NCBI GenBank assembly: GCA_905236755.1 | Contig: CAJOCR010000009.1 | Span: 1 to 64,000, forward strand | Direction: 5' to 3' | DNA from: an uncultured Prevotella sp. | GTDB taxonomy: Bacteria > Bacteroidota > Bacteroidia > Bacteroidales > Bacteroidaceae | DNA: 64,000 nucleotides | In this document: one piece after another, positions 8,252-16,798 of the stretch | Layout: each line of letters begins with the position of its first letter | Numbering within the stretch: the first letter of the stretch is position 1 | Translations under genes and position numbers: made by a program | Notes under the pieces: generated by a model | Databases searched by the model: none | Told to the model about the DNA's origin: nothing | The model's input: only the letters and a program-made list of their open reading frames with translations

Positions 8252-9151
8252 TTACATCTTCATGAGTTTACCGAGAACATCGTTTGTCTCTACTTTCTTA
8301 TATTTGCCAGACACAACAGTCTTTTCATCCCAATTACTCTTGGTGGTGATATCATCAAGTTCGAGATTAACTGTTGCAGATTGTTTCTTAGCTGTAGCCG
8401 TTGTAGTGAAAGTAAACGACTGAGTTGCAGGGAACAGTTTTACGCCAACATTCTTAAAGTCGCCATAGTTCCACACTAAGCTTGACTTGCCATGAGCAGT
8501 ACTTGAATAATTAACAACAGCTTTATTGATAAGACCTGTGTTTCTATCAGCATCCCAAGTGAACTTCATGTTTCCGTTATTCAAAGAAACAGGTACATTA
8601 TTGCCCGTTCCATCGAGGTTAACGCTATATTTTGAAAGATCACTTTCTGATACTCTCTGCTTTCCTGGCAAGAAAAGTTGATTCCAGAAAAGAGCCTGAA
8701 GACTATAGAAGTTTAAGCCATTATCCTTGAGGAAATCAAGTTTCGTATAATCTGCTTGAAAATATTCCTTATGAATGCGATCAACAACAAGCACTTCATT
8801 AGGAGTGAATTCCAAACGACCTACTTCTGTTCCAAGAATAGGAATGAAGAGCTGCAGGCGAATAACCTTATCCTTACGCATGTGCAGAGAACCAGGAACA
8901 GTAACATTACGACCTTCAGTCTTGAGGTTGAAAGAAATATCAGCAACGATATTATCTGCATACACACGAGTATCAGAAACCTTCTGTACAAATGCGAGTT
9001 TCTGAGAGATTAAACTTGTTGTTTTCTGCGATTCCACCGCTGTTTTTGTAGCAGCAGATGTTTCCTTCACAAGATTCTTCTTTGAAGCACATGATGCCAA
9101 TACCAAAGGTACACACAAAAAGAGAATCTTAATATTTTTATTCATAAGCAT
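8252..9151 (-). CDS. DUF4292 lipoprotein
   Basis: 299 residues (ATG at 9145 is an equally good start two codons in). The leader ends in LVLASCASKK, a lipobox with the lipidated Cys near residue 20, so it is a lipoprotein of the cell envelope. The rest is beta-rich and resembles the LolA/LppX-like fold assigned to DUF4292 proteins of Bacteroidota. The fixed order dut, TPR protein, this lipoprotein, EnvC-like protein is a recurring Bacteroidota arrangement as far as I recall, suggesting an outer-membrane or wall-assembly role. The function has not been established. Confidence 0.85.
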   Translation of the reverse strand: MLMNKNIKILFLCVPLVLASCASKKNLVKETSAATKTAVESQKTTSLISQKLAFVQKVSDTRVYADNIVADISFNLKTEGRNVTVPGSLHMRKDKVIRLQLFIPILGTEVGRLEFTPNEVLVVDRIHKEYFQADYTKLDFLKDNGLNFYSLQALFWNQLFLPGKQRVSESDLSKYSVNLDGTGNNVPVSLNNGNMKFTWDADRNTGLINKAVVNYSSTAHGKSSLVWNYGDFKNVGVKLFPATQSFTFTTTATAKKQSATVNLELDDITTKSNWDEKTVVSGKYKKVETNDVLGKLMKM

Positions 9152-9169
9152 CTATTTTCGTTATATATA

Positions 9170-10939
9170 CTACTCAATATATTTTTTCAACTTAATCTTT
9201 TTCTGCAACAACGCACTTTCACTTCCTGCCTTGATGGCACGCTGCCAATAGTCGAGAGCTTCTTTTGTCTGACCAAGAACAGCATAAATATCACCCGCAT
9301 GTTCAAGAATCACAGCACTAACAACAGAATCAGTATCGTTAGCTATTGCCTGATCGATATATATCTTTGCTTCGGCATATCGCTCTTCTAGGAAGAGAAT
9401 CCATGCATAAGTATCAAGGAAAGTAGTGCTCTTTGGCTCTGCCTTGATAGTTCTGTAGCTCATCTCCTCTGCACGTTTCAGATCTCTCTTCTCCTCGCTA
9501 AGGTAATAAGCATAGTTGTTAAGACATTCTATATTGTTGGCTTTCCATTGCAAACAGCTATCATAAGCCGCAAAAGCCTCTTTGTTCATACCTTTCTGAT
9601 GAAGGATATCGCCCATTATGGCATAGAAATCAGAAACAATATCCTTATTGCTCTCGCGGGTTATCTGACTAACACCACGACGGAAGGCATCTAAAGAAAG
9701 GTCTTGTTTGTCTTGCTGAAAATAAGCCAAACCCAAGAAGTAATAAAACGCCATTTCATCGGGATTATACTCTATACCAGGCTTACTTATTTCAACTATT
9801 TTATCCCAGTCTTTCTTTGACCATTCATTCTGCAAAAGCTGGACTCGCACACCAGCATTATCAGGAGCAATATCAAGAACACGTGCCAATGCAGCATTAA
9901 CAGAATCCTGTGGGAACTTCTTTAGGCTTTTATATACTGCTTCGAGCTCGGCTGTAGCTGCATCCTTTGGATTAGCTTTCAATACTTCATGAAGCATAGC
10001 TATAACTTCGGTACTGTCGCCACCCTGCTGCTCATTCTGACGAATCATCTGCTGAAGCATAGACATACGAGTCTTGCTCTCGGTCTTTGGATTAACAACC
10101 ATTTTCCTTAACATCGTTGATAAGGAATCATGACCAACAGCATTATAATAGTCATAAAGTGATGTTTGAGCATAGGAATTATCAGGTTCCTCTTTCAAAG
10201 CATTCTGGAATATACGGAAAGCTTCATTCTGCTTATTGTGCTGCATGAGCCAGTTACCCATCATCACACGATAATTCACATCACTTGGATGTTCATCGCA
10301 AAGTCTTTCCAATGATTTATATGCAGCTTTCTGATTACCCATCATCTCATAGACATTCATTCTTGAAAGAGTCAAACCTTCGCTGTTACCGTCAATTTGC
10401 TCCATTCTATCGAGAGTTTTGAGCATATCAGAATATCTGCCCTCCTGCTGATAAAGCTGATTGAGAATATTCAAGATATCGGTTCGTTCACGTTGAACCT
10501 TAGACAACTGCTGATAAATATCTATCGCTGCAGAATAGTTCTTAAGACCAATATATTGCTGCCCTAAACGTTCAAGATAAGTTGTGTTGTCAGGATTAAG
10601 CTCTACTGCTTTCTTCAGATAGTCTAAAGCAAGATCATGCTTATTCAGTTCAGCCTGATAATTAGACAGAAGGAAATAAGTAGAAGCAGAAGATGGATTG
10701 ATTTCCAAACAATGGCGCAACAAATCGAAGGCAGCATCATAATGTCCTGCATTCTGCTGGCGGGAAGCTTCAATAAAGAAATAATTGAACCTTAGACTAT
10801 CATTATATGAAAGCCCAACAGTAGGCACGGATGTTTTAACCACTTTCTTCTTTCGAGCATCAGCCGACAAGAATGTCAGCATAGCCAAGAAGAAAACAGC
10901 TGCACCAAAAACAATATGTCTTGAAGTATGCTGTTTCAT
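9170..10939 (-). CDS. Exported tetratricopeptide repeat protein
   Basis: 589 residues with an N-terminal hydrophobic leader (about 9-27, ending SADARKK) and many TPR motifs from about residue 55 to the end, for example AGHYDAAFDLLRHCLEINP and HDLALDYLKKAVELNP. TPR arrays are protein-binding scaffolds. The leader suggests a periplasmic location. Its start ATG directly follows the dut stop and it is followed 18 bases later by the DUF4292 lipoprotein. It probably holds together an envelope complex with its operon partners; the partner is not known. Confidence 0.9.
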   Translation of the reverse strand: MKQHTSRHIVFGAAVFFLAMLTFLSADARKKKVVKTSVPTVGLSYNDSLRFNYFFIEASRQQNAGHYDAAFDLLRHCLEINPSSASTYFLLSNYQAELNKHDLALDYLKKAVELNPDNTTYLERLGQQYIGLKNYSAAIDIYQQLSKVQRERTDILNILNQLYQQEGRYSDMLKTLDRMEQIDGNSEGLTLSRMNVYEMMGNQKAAYKSLERLCDEHPSDVNYRVMMGNWLMQHNKQNEAFRIFQNALKEEPDNSYAQTSLYDYYNAVGHDSLSTMLRKMVVNPKTESKTRMSMLQQMIRQNEQQGGDSTEVIAMLHEVLKANPKDAATAELEAVYKSLKKFPQDSVNAALARVLDIAPDNAGVRVQLLQNEWSKKDWDKIVEISKPGIEYNPDEMAFYYFLGLAYFQQDKQDLSLDAFRRGVSQITRESNKDIVSDFYAIMGDILHQKGMNKEAFAAYDSCLQWKANNIECLNNYAYYLSEEKRDLKRAEEMSYRTIKAEPKSTTFLDTYAWILFLEERYAEAKIYIDQAIANDTDSVVSAVILEHAGDIYAVLGQTKEALDYWQRAIKAGSESALLQKKIKLKKYIE

Positions 10940-11377
10940 TTATTTCACACCAGTATGGCCATAGCCACCTGCACCACGTTCTGTTTCATCAAGTTCGTCA
11001 ACAACCTCAAACTCGCCTTGTTCATAACGAGCAATTACCATCTGAGCAACACGTTCGCCATCGTTGATAACAAACTCCTCAGAAGAGAGGTTAATAAGCA
11101 ATACGCCTATCTCACCACGATAGTCGGCATCAATAGTACCTGGAGTATTAAGGACAGTTATTCCATGCTTCAGGGCAAGACCGCTTCTTGGGCGTACCTG
11201 AGCCTCGTAGCCAGCAGGGAGAGCAATATGCAATCCTGTAGGAATAAGCTTGCGTTCCATGGGTTTCAATACTACTGGCGCTTCAAGATTTGCACGCAAA
11301 TCCATGCCAGCACTCTGTTCTGTTGCATAAGCAGGTAACTGCTGATGTCCGGTGTTTACAACTTTAATCTTTGCCAT
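10940..11377 (-). CDS. dut: Deoxyuridine 5'-triphosphate nucleotidohydrolase (dUTPase)
   Basis: 145 residues from the ATG at 11377. It hydrolyses dUTP to dUMP and pyrophosphate, keeping uracil out of DNA and feeding dTMP synthesis. The trimeric dUTPase motifs are in order: AGMDLRA (motif 1), [11 protein letters not shown] (motif 2), [10 protein letters not shown] (motif 3), RVAQMVI (motif 4) and the Gly-rich tail [10 protein letters not shown] (motif 5). A longer frame upstream runs through the promoter and is rejected. A -7 box TATTTTTG lies at 11395-11402 (minus). First gene of the dut/TPR/DUF4292/EnvC operon and divergent from dgt. Confidence 0.97.
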   Translation of the reverse strand: MAKIKVVNTGHQQLPAYATEQSAGMDLRANLEAPVVLKPMERKLIPTGLHIALPAGYEAQVRPRSGLALKHGITVLNTPGTIDADYRGEIGVLLINLSSEEFVINDGERVAQMVIARYEQGEFEVVDELDETERGAGGYGHTGVK

Positions 11378-11394
11378 AACGTATATATAATGTG

Positions 11395-11402
11395 CAAAAA
11401 TA
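11395..11402 (-). promoter_or_regulatory. -7 box of dut operon
   Basis: TATTTTTG on the minus strand, 17 bases before the dut ATG, fits TAnnTTTG. No clear -33 TTTG. Confidence 0.6.
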
Positions 11403-11466
11403 ATGATTTCTAAGCAGATAACTTCATTTTTTACTGTAAAAAGAAACAAATTACCCAAATTTAAAT

Positions 11467-11474
11467 TACTTTTG
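11467..11474 (+). promoter_or_regulatory. -7 box of dgt
   Basis: TACTTTTG matches TAnnTTTG, 21 bases before the dgt ATG. No clear -33 TTTG. Confidence 0.6.
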
Positions 11475-11495
11475 CGGTAAAAGAAAACAAGAAAT

Positions 11496-12833
11496 ATGAA
11501 ATGGCAACAATTGATTTCTAACATCCGTTTAGGACAAGAGCACACACATGCTAAGCGTCATGACGACCGCTCAGAGTTCAAACGTGATGGAGACAGACTT
11601 ATCTACTCAGCTCCTTTCCGCAGACTGCAGAACAAAACTCAGGTGTTTCCACTACCTGGTTCGGTATTCGTGCATAACCGTCTTACCCATTCTCTTGAGG
11701 TTTCGTCTCTTGGAAAGTCATTAGGCGACGATGTGGCTAAACGACTTTGCGAGATTCACCCAGAACTCAAAGGCACGCTCTTTGAAGAGATAGGTACTAT
11801 TGTGCAGGCTGCCTGTCTGGCTCACGATATGGGAAATCCGCCATTCGGACATAGTGGCGAGAAAGCTATTCAGACATATTTTACAGAAGGAAAAGGAAAA
11901 AGCTTACAGAAGATGGTAAGCGAAGATTTTTGGAATGACGTTACTCATTTCGAAGGAAACGCCAACGCCTTCCGTTTGCTTACACATAGATTCAAGGGAC
12001 GAAGAGAAGGCGGTTTCGTTATGACCTATTCCACTCTTGCAAGTGTGGTAAAATATCCGTTCTCAAGTAGCTTTGCCGGCAGTCATGGAAAGTTTGGGTT
12101 CTTTAAGGAAGAGAAAGCCATTTATAAGAAAATTGCCGATGAATTGGGCATTATTTGCAAGGAAGAGAAAAACGGAAACTTCAAATATGTGCGCCATCCG
12201 TTAGTTTATCTTGTTGAAGCTGCCGACGATATTTGTTACGAAATTATGGATATTGAAGACAGCCATAAGTTGAAGCTTCTCTCATTTGAAGAAACAGCAA
12301 AATTGCTTTTAGGCTTCTTCGACAAAGAAACACAAGAGCATATTCGCAAACGTATTCAAGAGGAAGAAGTTACCGATGAAAACGAGCAAATTGTGTATAT
12401 GCGTGCCTGTGCAGTTGGAAAACTTGAGGCTGAATGCGTAAACACATTCGTAGAACATGAGGAAGAAATTCTTAATGGTACCTTCTCTGGTAGTTTAATA
12501 AGAAATATATCAGAACCACAGAGAGAAGCGTATAAAGAATGCGAAAAGGTTTCGCTAAAGAAGATTTATCAAAGCAAGCTTGTTCTTGATGTTGAGTTGA
12601 GCGGTTACAAGATCATGGATACTTTGATGAATACGCTTGTAGAAGCTGCGCTTCATCCAGAGAAATACCATTCTCAACAACTTATCCGCAGATTCAGCAG
12701 TCAATACGATATTCAAAGCGAAGACCTTGAAACACGAATCATGGCTGTTATAGATTATATCAGCGGTATGACCGATGTTTACGCCCTCGACATTTATCAA
12801 AAGATAAATGGAATATCGTTGCCAATAGTGTGA
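11496..12833 (+). CDS. dgt: Deoxyguanosinetriphosphate triphosphohydrolase (dGTPase)
   Basis: 445 residues. It cleaves dGTP (and often other dNTPs) to the nucleoside and tripolyphosphate. The HD-domain metal site is visible: H65 in [10 protein letters not shown]110-D111 in [13 protein letters not shown], and a later Asp in [10 protein letters not shown]. The N-terminal [14 protein letters not shown] is typical of the family. It starts at 11496, 21 bases after the -7 box, divergently from dut, so two dNTP-removing enzymes share one intergenic region. The 3' end is followed by short tandem repeats. Confidence 0.95.
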   Translation: MKWQQLISNIRLGQEHTHAKRHDDRSEFKRDGDRLIYSAPFRRLQNKTQVFPLPGSVFVHNRLTHSLEVSSLGKSLGDDVAKRLCEIHPELKGTLFEEIGTIVQAACLAHDMGNPPFGHSGEKAIQTYFTEGKGKSLQKMVSEDFWNDVTHFEGNANAFRLLTHRFKGRREGGFVMTYSTLASVVKYPFSSSFAGSHGKFGFFKEEKAIYKKIADELGIICKEEKNGNFKYVRHPLVYLVEAADDICYEIMDIEDSHKLKLLSFEETAKLLLGFFDKETQEHIRKRIQEEEVTDENEQIVYMRACAVGKLEAECVNTFVEHEEEILNGTFSGSLIRNISEPQREAYKECEKVSLKKIYQSKLVLDVELSGYKIMDTLMNTLVEAALHPEKYHSQQLIRRFSSQYDIQSEDLETRIMAVIDYISGMTDVYALDIYQKINGISLPIV

Positions 12834-12873
12834 TGAGTTGGTGAGTTTATGAGTTTTTAAGTTCTAAAAAAAA

Positions 12874-12900
12874 ACTGATTAACTGATTAACTGATTAACT
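12874..12900. repeat. ACTGATTA tandem array, 9-bp period
   Basis: Three copies of ACTGATTAA in tandem between the convergent dgt and glsB genes. Intergenic simple repeat, function unknown. Confidence 0.75.
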
Positions 12901-12918
12901 TACGAACTCAAAAACTTA

Positions 12919-13006
12919 TCTCCAACTCCACCCGACCTTCAATGGTCTTTACACCCCCTTCGCTCCCCCCGTCCCCGGGGGGCAGAAACCTTCATAAGGG
13001 GAGGAG
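12919..13006 (-). repeat. GC-rich REP-like dispersed repeat, copy 2 (inverted)
   Basis: Reverse-complement match to 1539-1626, with the same C-run/G-run palindrome (12964-12982) and flanking blocks. Its edge touches the TAG stop codon of glsB (13007-13009), so the element probably also forms the 3' end of the glsB transcript. Confidence 0.85.
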
Positions 13007-13996
13007 CTATTTTTCCTTATAGATAACTTTGTTGGCGCCACTTGTAAACTTAAGAGCTTCTGGGTGTTGCTCGGCATAACTATTGATGTGACGAACTCTC
13101 TTTTCTTCAAAAATCTCATCAACAGCAATTAGAATACCTGTTTCCTCGACATCGCCAAAGCCATAGTTGATAGCTGTACCAAAGAGCTTCATAGTTGGGC
13201 TGAGGTTCATATAGGCATTAACAAGAGGAGGGATGTTGTAGCCGAGGCTACGAATCTCACGATTAAGAATACGATAGTCTTTCTTGAAATCGTCCTCACA
13301 AAGAATCTTAGCGATTTCTTCCTCTGGAGTTTCCAATTTCAGCGGTTTTATCGGAAGAATAAGGTTTTCTTTATCATCGAAATGTTTCTTTAGGAAATAT
13401 AGAATCATGTCGCGTCCTCTACGGATATAAGAAGGGTACATGGTCATTTTTCCAAAGAAATATTTGCATCGTGGGTTGATAACAGTCAGGGCGCCAAGAC
13501 CATCCCAGAGGTTGTCGAGAGCAAAGATGCTTTTGCTGTTCTTGCGCACATTCTGATATTCAAGGCTCACGAACGAACGTCCCAATTCAACGGTATAAGG
13601 TGCATATTCCTTCATGAACTTTTCTGAGAAATGGAACATGTGACTTGTAGCCAAGATAGGCTGTCCTTTTTCGTCGATCTGCCAATCTTCGCCAAAAAGA
13701 TAGCGATAGCCACCAATAATCTCATCTGTTTCAGGATTCCAGACAATAAGCTGACGACAACAGTTTTCCATAGTATCGAACTCGTCGATATCCATAGACT
13801 TACCTGTACCACCACCTGCTGTACGGAAAGCTTCCTCTCGCAAACGACCAATCTCTTTCATGACGTTAGGAGCCTGATGAGCAGTCACAACATAAATTTC
13901 GTTGTGACTTTTGTTGGTTATGCGAAGTCTTCTCTCTGGAGTAAGTTCGCTTTTCAACAATTCGCGATCTATTGGTTCAATAATGTCTTCTTCCAT
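13007..13996 (-). CDS. glsB: GNAT-type N-acyltransferase, glycine lipid synthesis (GlsB-like)
   Basis: 329 residues. An N-terminal GNAT acyltransferase domain (about 30-240; landmarks REEAFRTAGGGTG, IIGGYRYLFG, VELGRSFVS) resembles ornithine-lipid OlsB and hemolysin-like acyltransferases. In Bacteroides thetaiotaomicron a gene pair of this kind makes glycine lipids: GlsB N-acylates glycine with a beta-hydroxy fatty acid and GlsA adds the second acyl chain by ester bond. Here the GlsA-like gene lies 8 bases upstream on the same strand, which supports the assignment. Cytoplasmic or membrane-associated. The symbol is by homology and context; ornithine or serine acceptors are possible. Confidence 0.8.
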   Translation of the reverse strand: MEEDIIEPIDRELLKSELTPERRLRITNKSHNEIYVVTAHQAPNVMKEIGRLREEAFRTAGGGTGKSMDIDEFDTMENCCRQLIVWNPETDEIIGGYRYLFGEDWQIDEKGQPILATSHMFHFSEKFMKEYAPYTVELGRSFVSLEYQNVRKNSKSIFALDNLWDGLGALTVINPRCKYFFGKMTMYPSYIRRGRDMILYFLKKHFDDKENLILPIKPLKLETPEEEIAKILCEDDFKKDYRILNREIRSLGYNIPPLVNAYMNLSPTMKLFGTAINYGFGDVEETGILIAVDEIFEEKRVRHINSYAEQHPEALKFTSGANKVIYKEK

Positions 13997-14004
13997 TTTC
14001 GCTT

Positions 14005-14832
14005 TTATAGTTCGTAAACCTTATCTTCTACAAATTTAGCCCATTCCACCGGAGTTTTTGACTTATCAAATGTCTGCCAAGGAATAGGTTTTCCTATCTT
14101 TACGGTAAACGATTTGTGTACGTTACGATACATCTCGTCGACCAGGAAAAGCATAGCAATATTTATTTTCAGTCCGAGTTTCTTTTGCCAGTTGGCAATA
14201 CGATAGAATCGTTCTGAATTGCGTCCGCTGAAATAGATTGGAACAACATCTCTCTTATACTCCACGCTCTTGGTGATGAACGTTTTCTTCCAAGGCAAAT
14301 CATGAATGACACCATTGATCTTACGAGAGTTGAGTCCTGCAGGGAACATAAGCATATGGTTATTGCTTTGGAATCCAGCTTCAACCATTCGAGGAAAGTC
14401 ACGACTTTGCTTACCTGTCTTGTTGATACCGATGCTCACAGGAGCAAGACCAGGAAGGTTAAGCAAAAGGTCGTTGACAAGATAACGGAAGTTTCCGTCA
14501 TAATGCTTACCTATGATTGAGCCGAGTGCCACTCCGTCTTGTCCGCCCAAAGGGTGGTTAGAGACGAAGGTATAGAGTTTTCCATCGTTCTTGTCGGGAA
14601 GGTTTTCAAGTCCCTCAATACGCAGATCCATGTCAAGATAGCGCACACACTCGGTTAGCCATTCTGTTCCTGACTTATCCCTACTCTCCCAAAGAAAGCG
14701 ATTAACTTCGTCTTCATGGATGATATGCTTTAGCCAGCGCACAAGGAATTTAGGTACAAACTTTACCTTTTTTCCCATTTTGCTCGCTAAAATCTTGTCG
14801 ATATCAATGGTTTTCTCTATAGTTTCGCTCAT
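14005..14832 (-). CDS. glsA: PlsC-like O-acyltransferase, glycine lipid synthesis (GlsA-like)
   Basis: 275 residues from the ATG at 14832. The lysophospholipid acyltransferase fold is recognised by VSNHPLGGQDG (about residues 90-100), followed by FPAGLNSRK and VPIYFSGRNS. The active-site His and Asp in NHPLGGQD are separated by five residues, while the classic PlsC motif is HX4D. It should add the ester-linked acyl chain to the N-acylated amino acid made by the downstream GlsB-like enzyme. A TTG further upstream lies inside the -7 box and is not the start. The two genes form an operon. Confidence 0.8.
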   Translation of the reverse strand: MSETIEKTIDIDKILASKMGKKVKFVPKFLVRWLKHIIHEDEVNRFLWESRDKSGTEWLTECVRYLDMDLRIEGLENLPDKNDGKLYTFVSNHPLGGQDGVALGSIIGKHYDGNFRYLVNDLLLNLPGLAPVSIGINKTGKQSRDFPRMVEAGFQSNNHMLMFPAGLNSRKINGVIHDLPWKKTFITKSVEYKRDVVPIYFSGRNSERFYRIANWQKKLGLKINIAMLFLVDEMYRNVHKSFTVKIGKPIPWQTFDKSKTPVEWAKFVEDKVYEL

Positions 14833-14853
14833 GTTTATAATAACTTCTGAATG

Positions 14854-14861
14854 CAAAAATA
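14854..14861 (-). promoter_or_regulatory. -7 box of glsA-glsB
   Basis: TATTTTTG on the minus strand, 21 bases before the glsA ATG. No TTTG is seen at -33. Confidence 0.6.
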
Positions 14862-15264
14862 CGATAAGTTTTTCTAAAATGCTATTTTTTCAAGCAAAAA
14901 TTTCTTATTCCAGCAATTTTACCATCATTTTTCCACCTCCCCACCATACTCCACAGACAAAAAGAAAGTTTTATATACAGAGAAATAATATTACAAGAAT
15001 AAATAAAACATACAGAAAACAGAAGCCTTATTCTGGAGCCAAATACGTAAAGAAAATATCACAAAACACTTTACTAAGGGCATCTAAGAGGCATCCCGAA
15101 ACCATCTCGAAGGAATCTCGGAGGAAAAACGAGGCTGATATATACGAATTATAGACGCATTATAGAGGACGAACACAAAAGAAAGCAAGAAGAAAATGCT
15201 TAATGATGTTTCTTTACAAAAGCAAAGAAGCCAAATCTTTTTTTATTGCCAATTGATAAATTTT
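14862..15264. other. Gene-free interval upstream of mraZ
   Basis: About 400 AT-rich bases between divergent glsA and mraZ. No credible coding frame is seen. It holds an ATTATAGA direct-repeat motif (15148-15168) that recurs near 40272, and nothing else I recognise. The mraZ regulatory elements begin at 15265. Confidence 0.6.
15148..15168. repeat. ATTATAGA direct-repeat motif, copy 1
   Basis: A 21-base stretch made of two ATTATAGA units 12 bases apart, identical at 20 of 21 bases to 40272-40292. Possibly a protein-binding site or fragment of a dispersed repeat. Confidence 0.55.
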
Positions 15265-15290
15265 GTGGTGAAAAGTGGTGGAGTGTGGGG
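15265..15290 (+). promoter_or_regulatory. Probable MraZ operator (three TGG-boxes, 10-bp period)
   Basis: GTGGTG at 15265, GTGGTG at 15275 and GTGGGG at 15285 are exactly 10 bases apart. E. coli MraZ binds TGGGN repeats separated by 5 bases in its own promoter; the layout here (TGGTG, N5, TGGTG, N5, TGGGG) is the same. The middle box falls where the -33 element of the mraZ promoter would be, so binding should block transcription of the cluster. Confidence 0.75.
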
Positions 15291-15299
15291 ATTTTTATG

Positions 15300-15307
15300 T
15301 AACTTTG
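15300..15307 (+). promoter_or_regulatory. -7 box of the mraZ (mur/fts) cluster
   Basis: TAACTTTG fits TAnnTTTG, 26 bases before the mraZ ATG and 9 bases after the last TGG-box. The -33 region is occupied by the TGG-boxes and has no TTTG. Confidence 0.75.
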
Positions 15308-15333
15308 CGATGAATTCCATATAATATGTACGT

Positions 15334-15795
15334 ATGCGATTTTTAGGTAACATAGAAGCCAAGGCTGACGCCAAAGGAAGAGTATTCCTTCCAGCCGTTT
15401 TCCGCAAGGAGCTGCAAGCCTTTTGCGAGGAGCGTCTTGTTCTTCGCAAAGACATTTTTCAGCCCTGCTTGGTTCTGTATCCTGAATCGGTATGGAATGA
15501 GCAGATTGACATTCTGCGCCAACGCCTCAACCGCTGGAATAAAGACGAATGGCAACTTTTCCGTCAGTTTGTTTCTGACGTAGAGCCTGTAGCCCTCGAC
15601 GGCAACGGCCGCTTTCTTATTCCTAAGCGTTACATGAAGTTGGCAAACATAGAACAGACTGTGAAGTTTATAGGCATCGACGACACCATAGAGATATGGA
15701 ACGCCGAGACAGCAAATGAACCTTTCATGGAGCCCAACGCCTTTGGCGAAGAGCTTCAGCAGATTATGAGTCGAGAAAATAATTATGACGAGTAG
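15334..15795 (+). CDS. mraZ: Transcriptional regulator MraZ
   Basis: 153 residues, the usual MraZ length. It has two SpoVT-AbrB half-domains, each with the family signature: DAKGRVFLP (about 10-18) and DGNGRFLIP (about 89-97). MraZ forms a ring-shaped oligomer that binds direct repeats upstream of its own gene and represses the division and cell-wall cluster. It is first gene of the cluster here, with matching repeats at 15265-15290. The RsmH gene follows after 36 bases. Confidence 0.96.
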   Translation: MRFLGNIEAKADAKGRVFLPAVFRKELQAFCEERLVLRKDIFQPCLVLYPESVWNEQIDILRQRLNRWNKDEWQLFRQFVSDVEPVALDGNGRFLIPKRYMKLANIEQTVKFIGIDDTIEIWNAETANEPFMEPNAFGEELQQIMSRENNYDE

Positions 15796-15831
15796 GGTGA
15801 GCCTGAGTTCATCTTGCATTAAACTCAAAAT

Positions 15832-16791
15832 ATGGTAAAAACTGCAGAAACATATCACGTCCCTGTATTACTGGGGCAAAGCGTTGACGGGTTGAACATT
15901 CAACCTGGAGGCATATACATCGATGTTACCTTTGGTGGCGGAGGTCACAGTTCAGAGATTCTCTCTCGACTTGACGAAAGCGCCCACCTGTACAGCTTCG
16001 ACCAAGACCCCGACGCAGAGCAGAACACCATGCACACGGAAAACGCAAAAGAAGGCGACGAACCTAAACGATTTGTTGACGACGACCGCTTCACCTTTGT
16101 GAGAAGCAATTTCCGTTATCTAAAAAACTGGATGCGCTATTATGGCGTTGAGCATATCGACGGTCTGCTTGCCGACCTTGGCGTATCAAGTCATCATTTC
16201 GACGACGAGACACGTGGCTTCAGCTTCCGCTACGATGCCCCACTCGATATGCGAATGAACAAGCGAGCAGGCAAGACAGCTGCCGACATCGTGAACAACT
16301 ATGAAGAAAGCGCCCTTGCCGACATTTTCTATCTCTATGGCGAGATGAAAAACAGTCGCAAGATAGCCTCAGCCCTCGTAAAGGCAAGAGCAGAAAAGCC
16401 TATAGCCACCACGCAAGACTTCATGAAAGCCGTGGAACCATTCTTCAAGCGCGAGCGCGAGAAGAAAGATATGGCAAAACTCTTTCAGGCGCTGAGAATA
16501 GAAGTAAATCACGAGATGGATGCTCTAAAGGAGATGCTTCAGTCAGCCACAGAACTGTTAAGACCAGGCGGACGCCTGAGCGTTATCACCTACCACTCTC
16601 TTGAAGACAGAATAGTGAAGAACGTGATGAAGACAGGCAACGCCGAAGGAAAGATGGTGCAAGACTTCTTTGGAAGAATAGAAACTCCGTTCAAGCTCAT
16701 CAACAATAAAGTTATTGTTCCAGACAACGAAGAACAGGAGAGAAATCCAAGAAGCAGAAGCGCAAAATTAAGAATAGCAGAAAAGAAATAA
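15832..16791 (+). CDS. rsmH: 16S rRNA (cytosine-1402 N4) methyltransferase
   Basis: 319 residues, close to the family norm. It methylates N4 of C1402 in the ribosomal P site using SAM. SAM-binding motifs are present: DVTFGGGGHS near residue 30 and the acidic DQDP strand end near 60. LLADLGVSSHHFD, RGFSFRYDAPLDMRM and the C-terminal YHSLEDRIVK are family signatures. It occupies its conserved second place in the cluster. Confidence 0.97.
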   Translation: MVKTAETYHVPVLLGQSVDGLNIQPGGIYIDVTFGGGGHSSEILSRLDESAHLYSFDQDPDAEQNTMHTENAKEGDEPKRFVDDDRFTFVRSNFRYLKNWMRYYGVEHIDGLLADLGVSSHHFDDETRGFSFRYDAPLDMRMNKRAGKTAADIVNNYEESALADIFYLYGEMKNSRKIASALVKARAEKPIATTQDFMKAVEPFFKREREKKDMAKLFQALRIEVNHEMDALKEMLQSATELLRPGGRLSVITYHSLEDRIVKNVMKTGNAEGKMVQDFFGRIETPFKLINNKVIVPDNEEQERNPRSRSAKLRIAEKK

Positions 16792-16798
16792 AACAATA

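Noticed and set aside
14862..15264. Possible small gene upstream of mraZ
   Set aside because: The frames present are short or overlap glsA antisense, with no membrane helix, motif or ordered start region.
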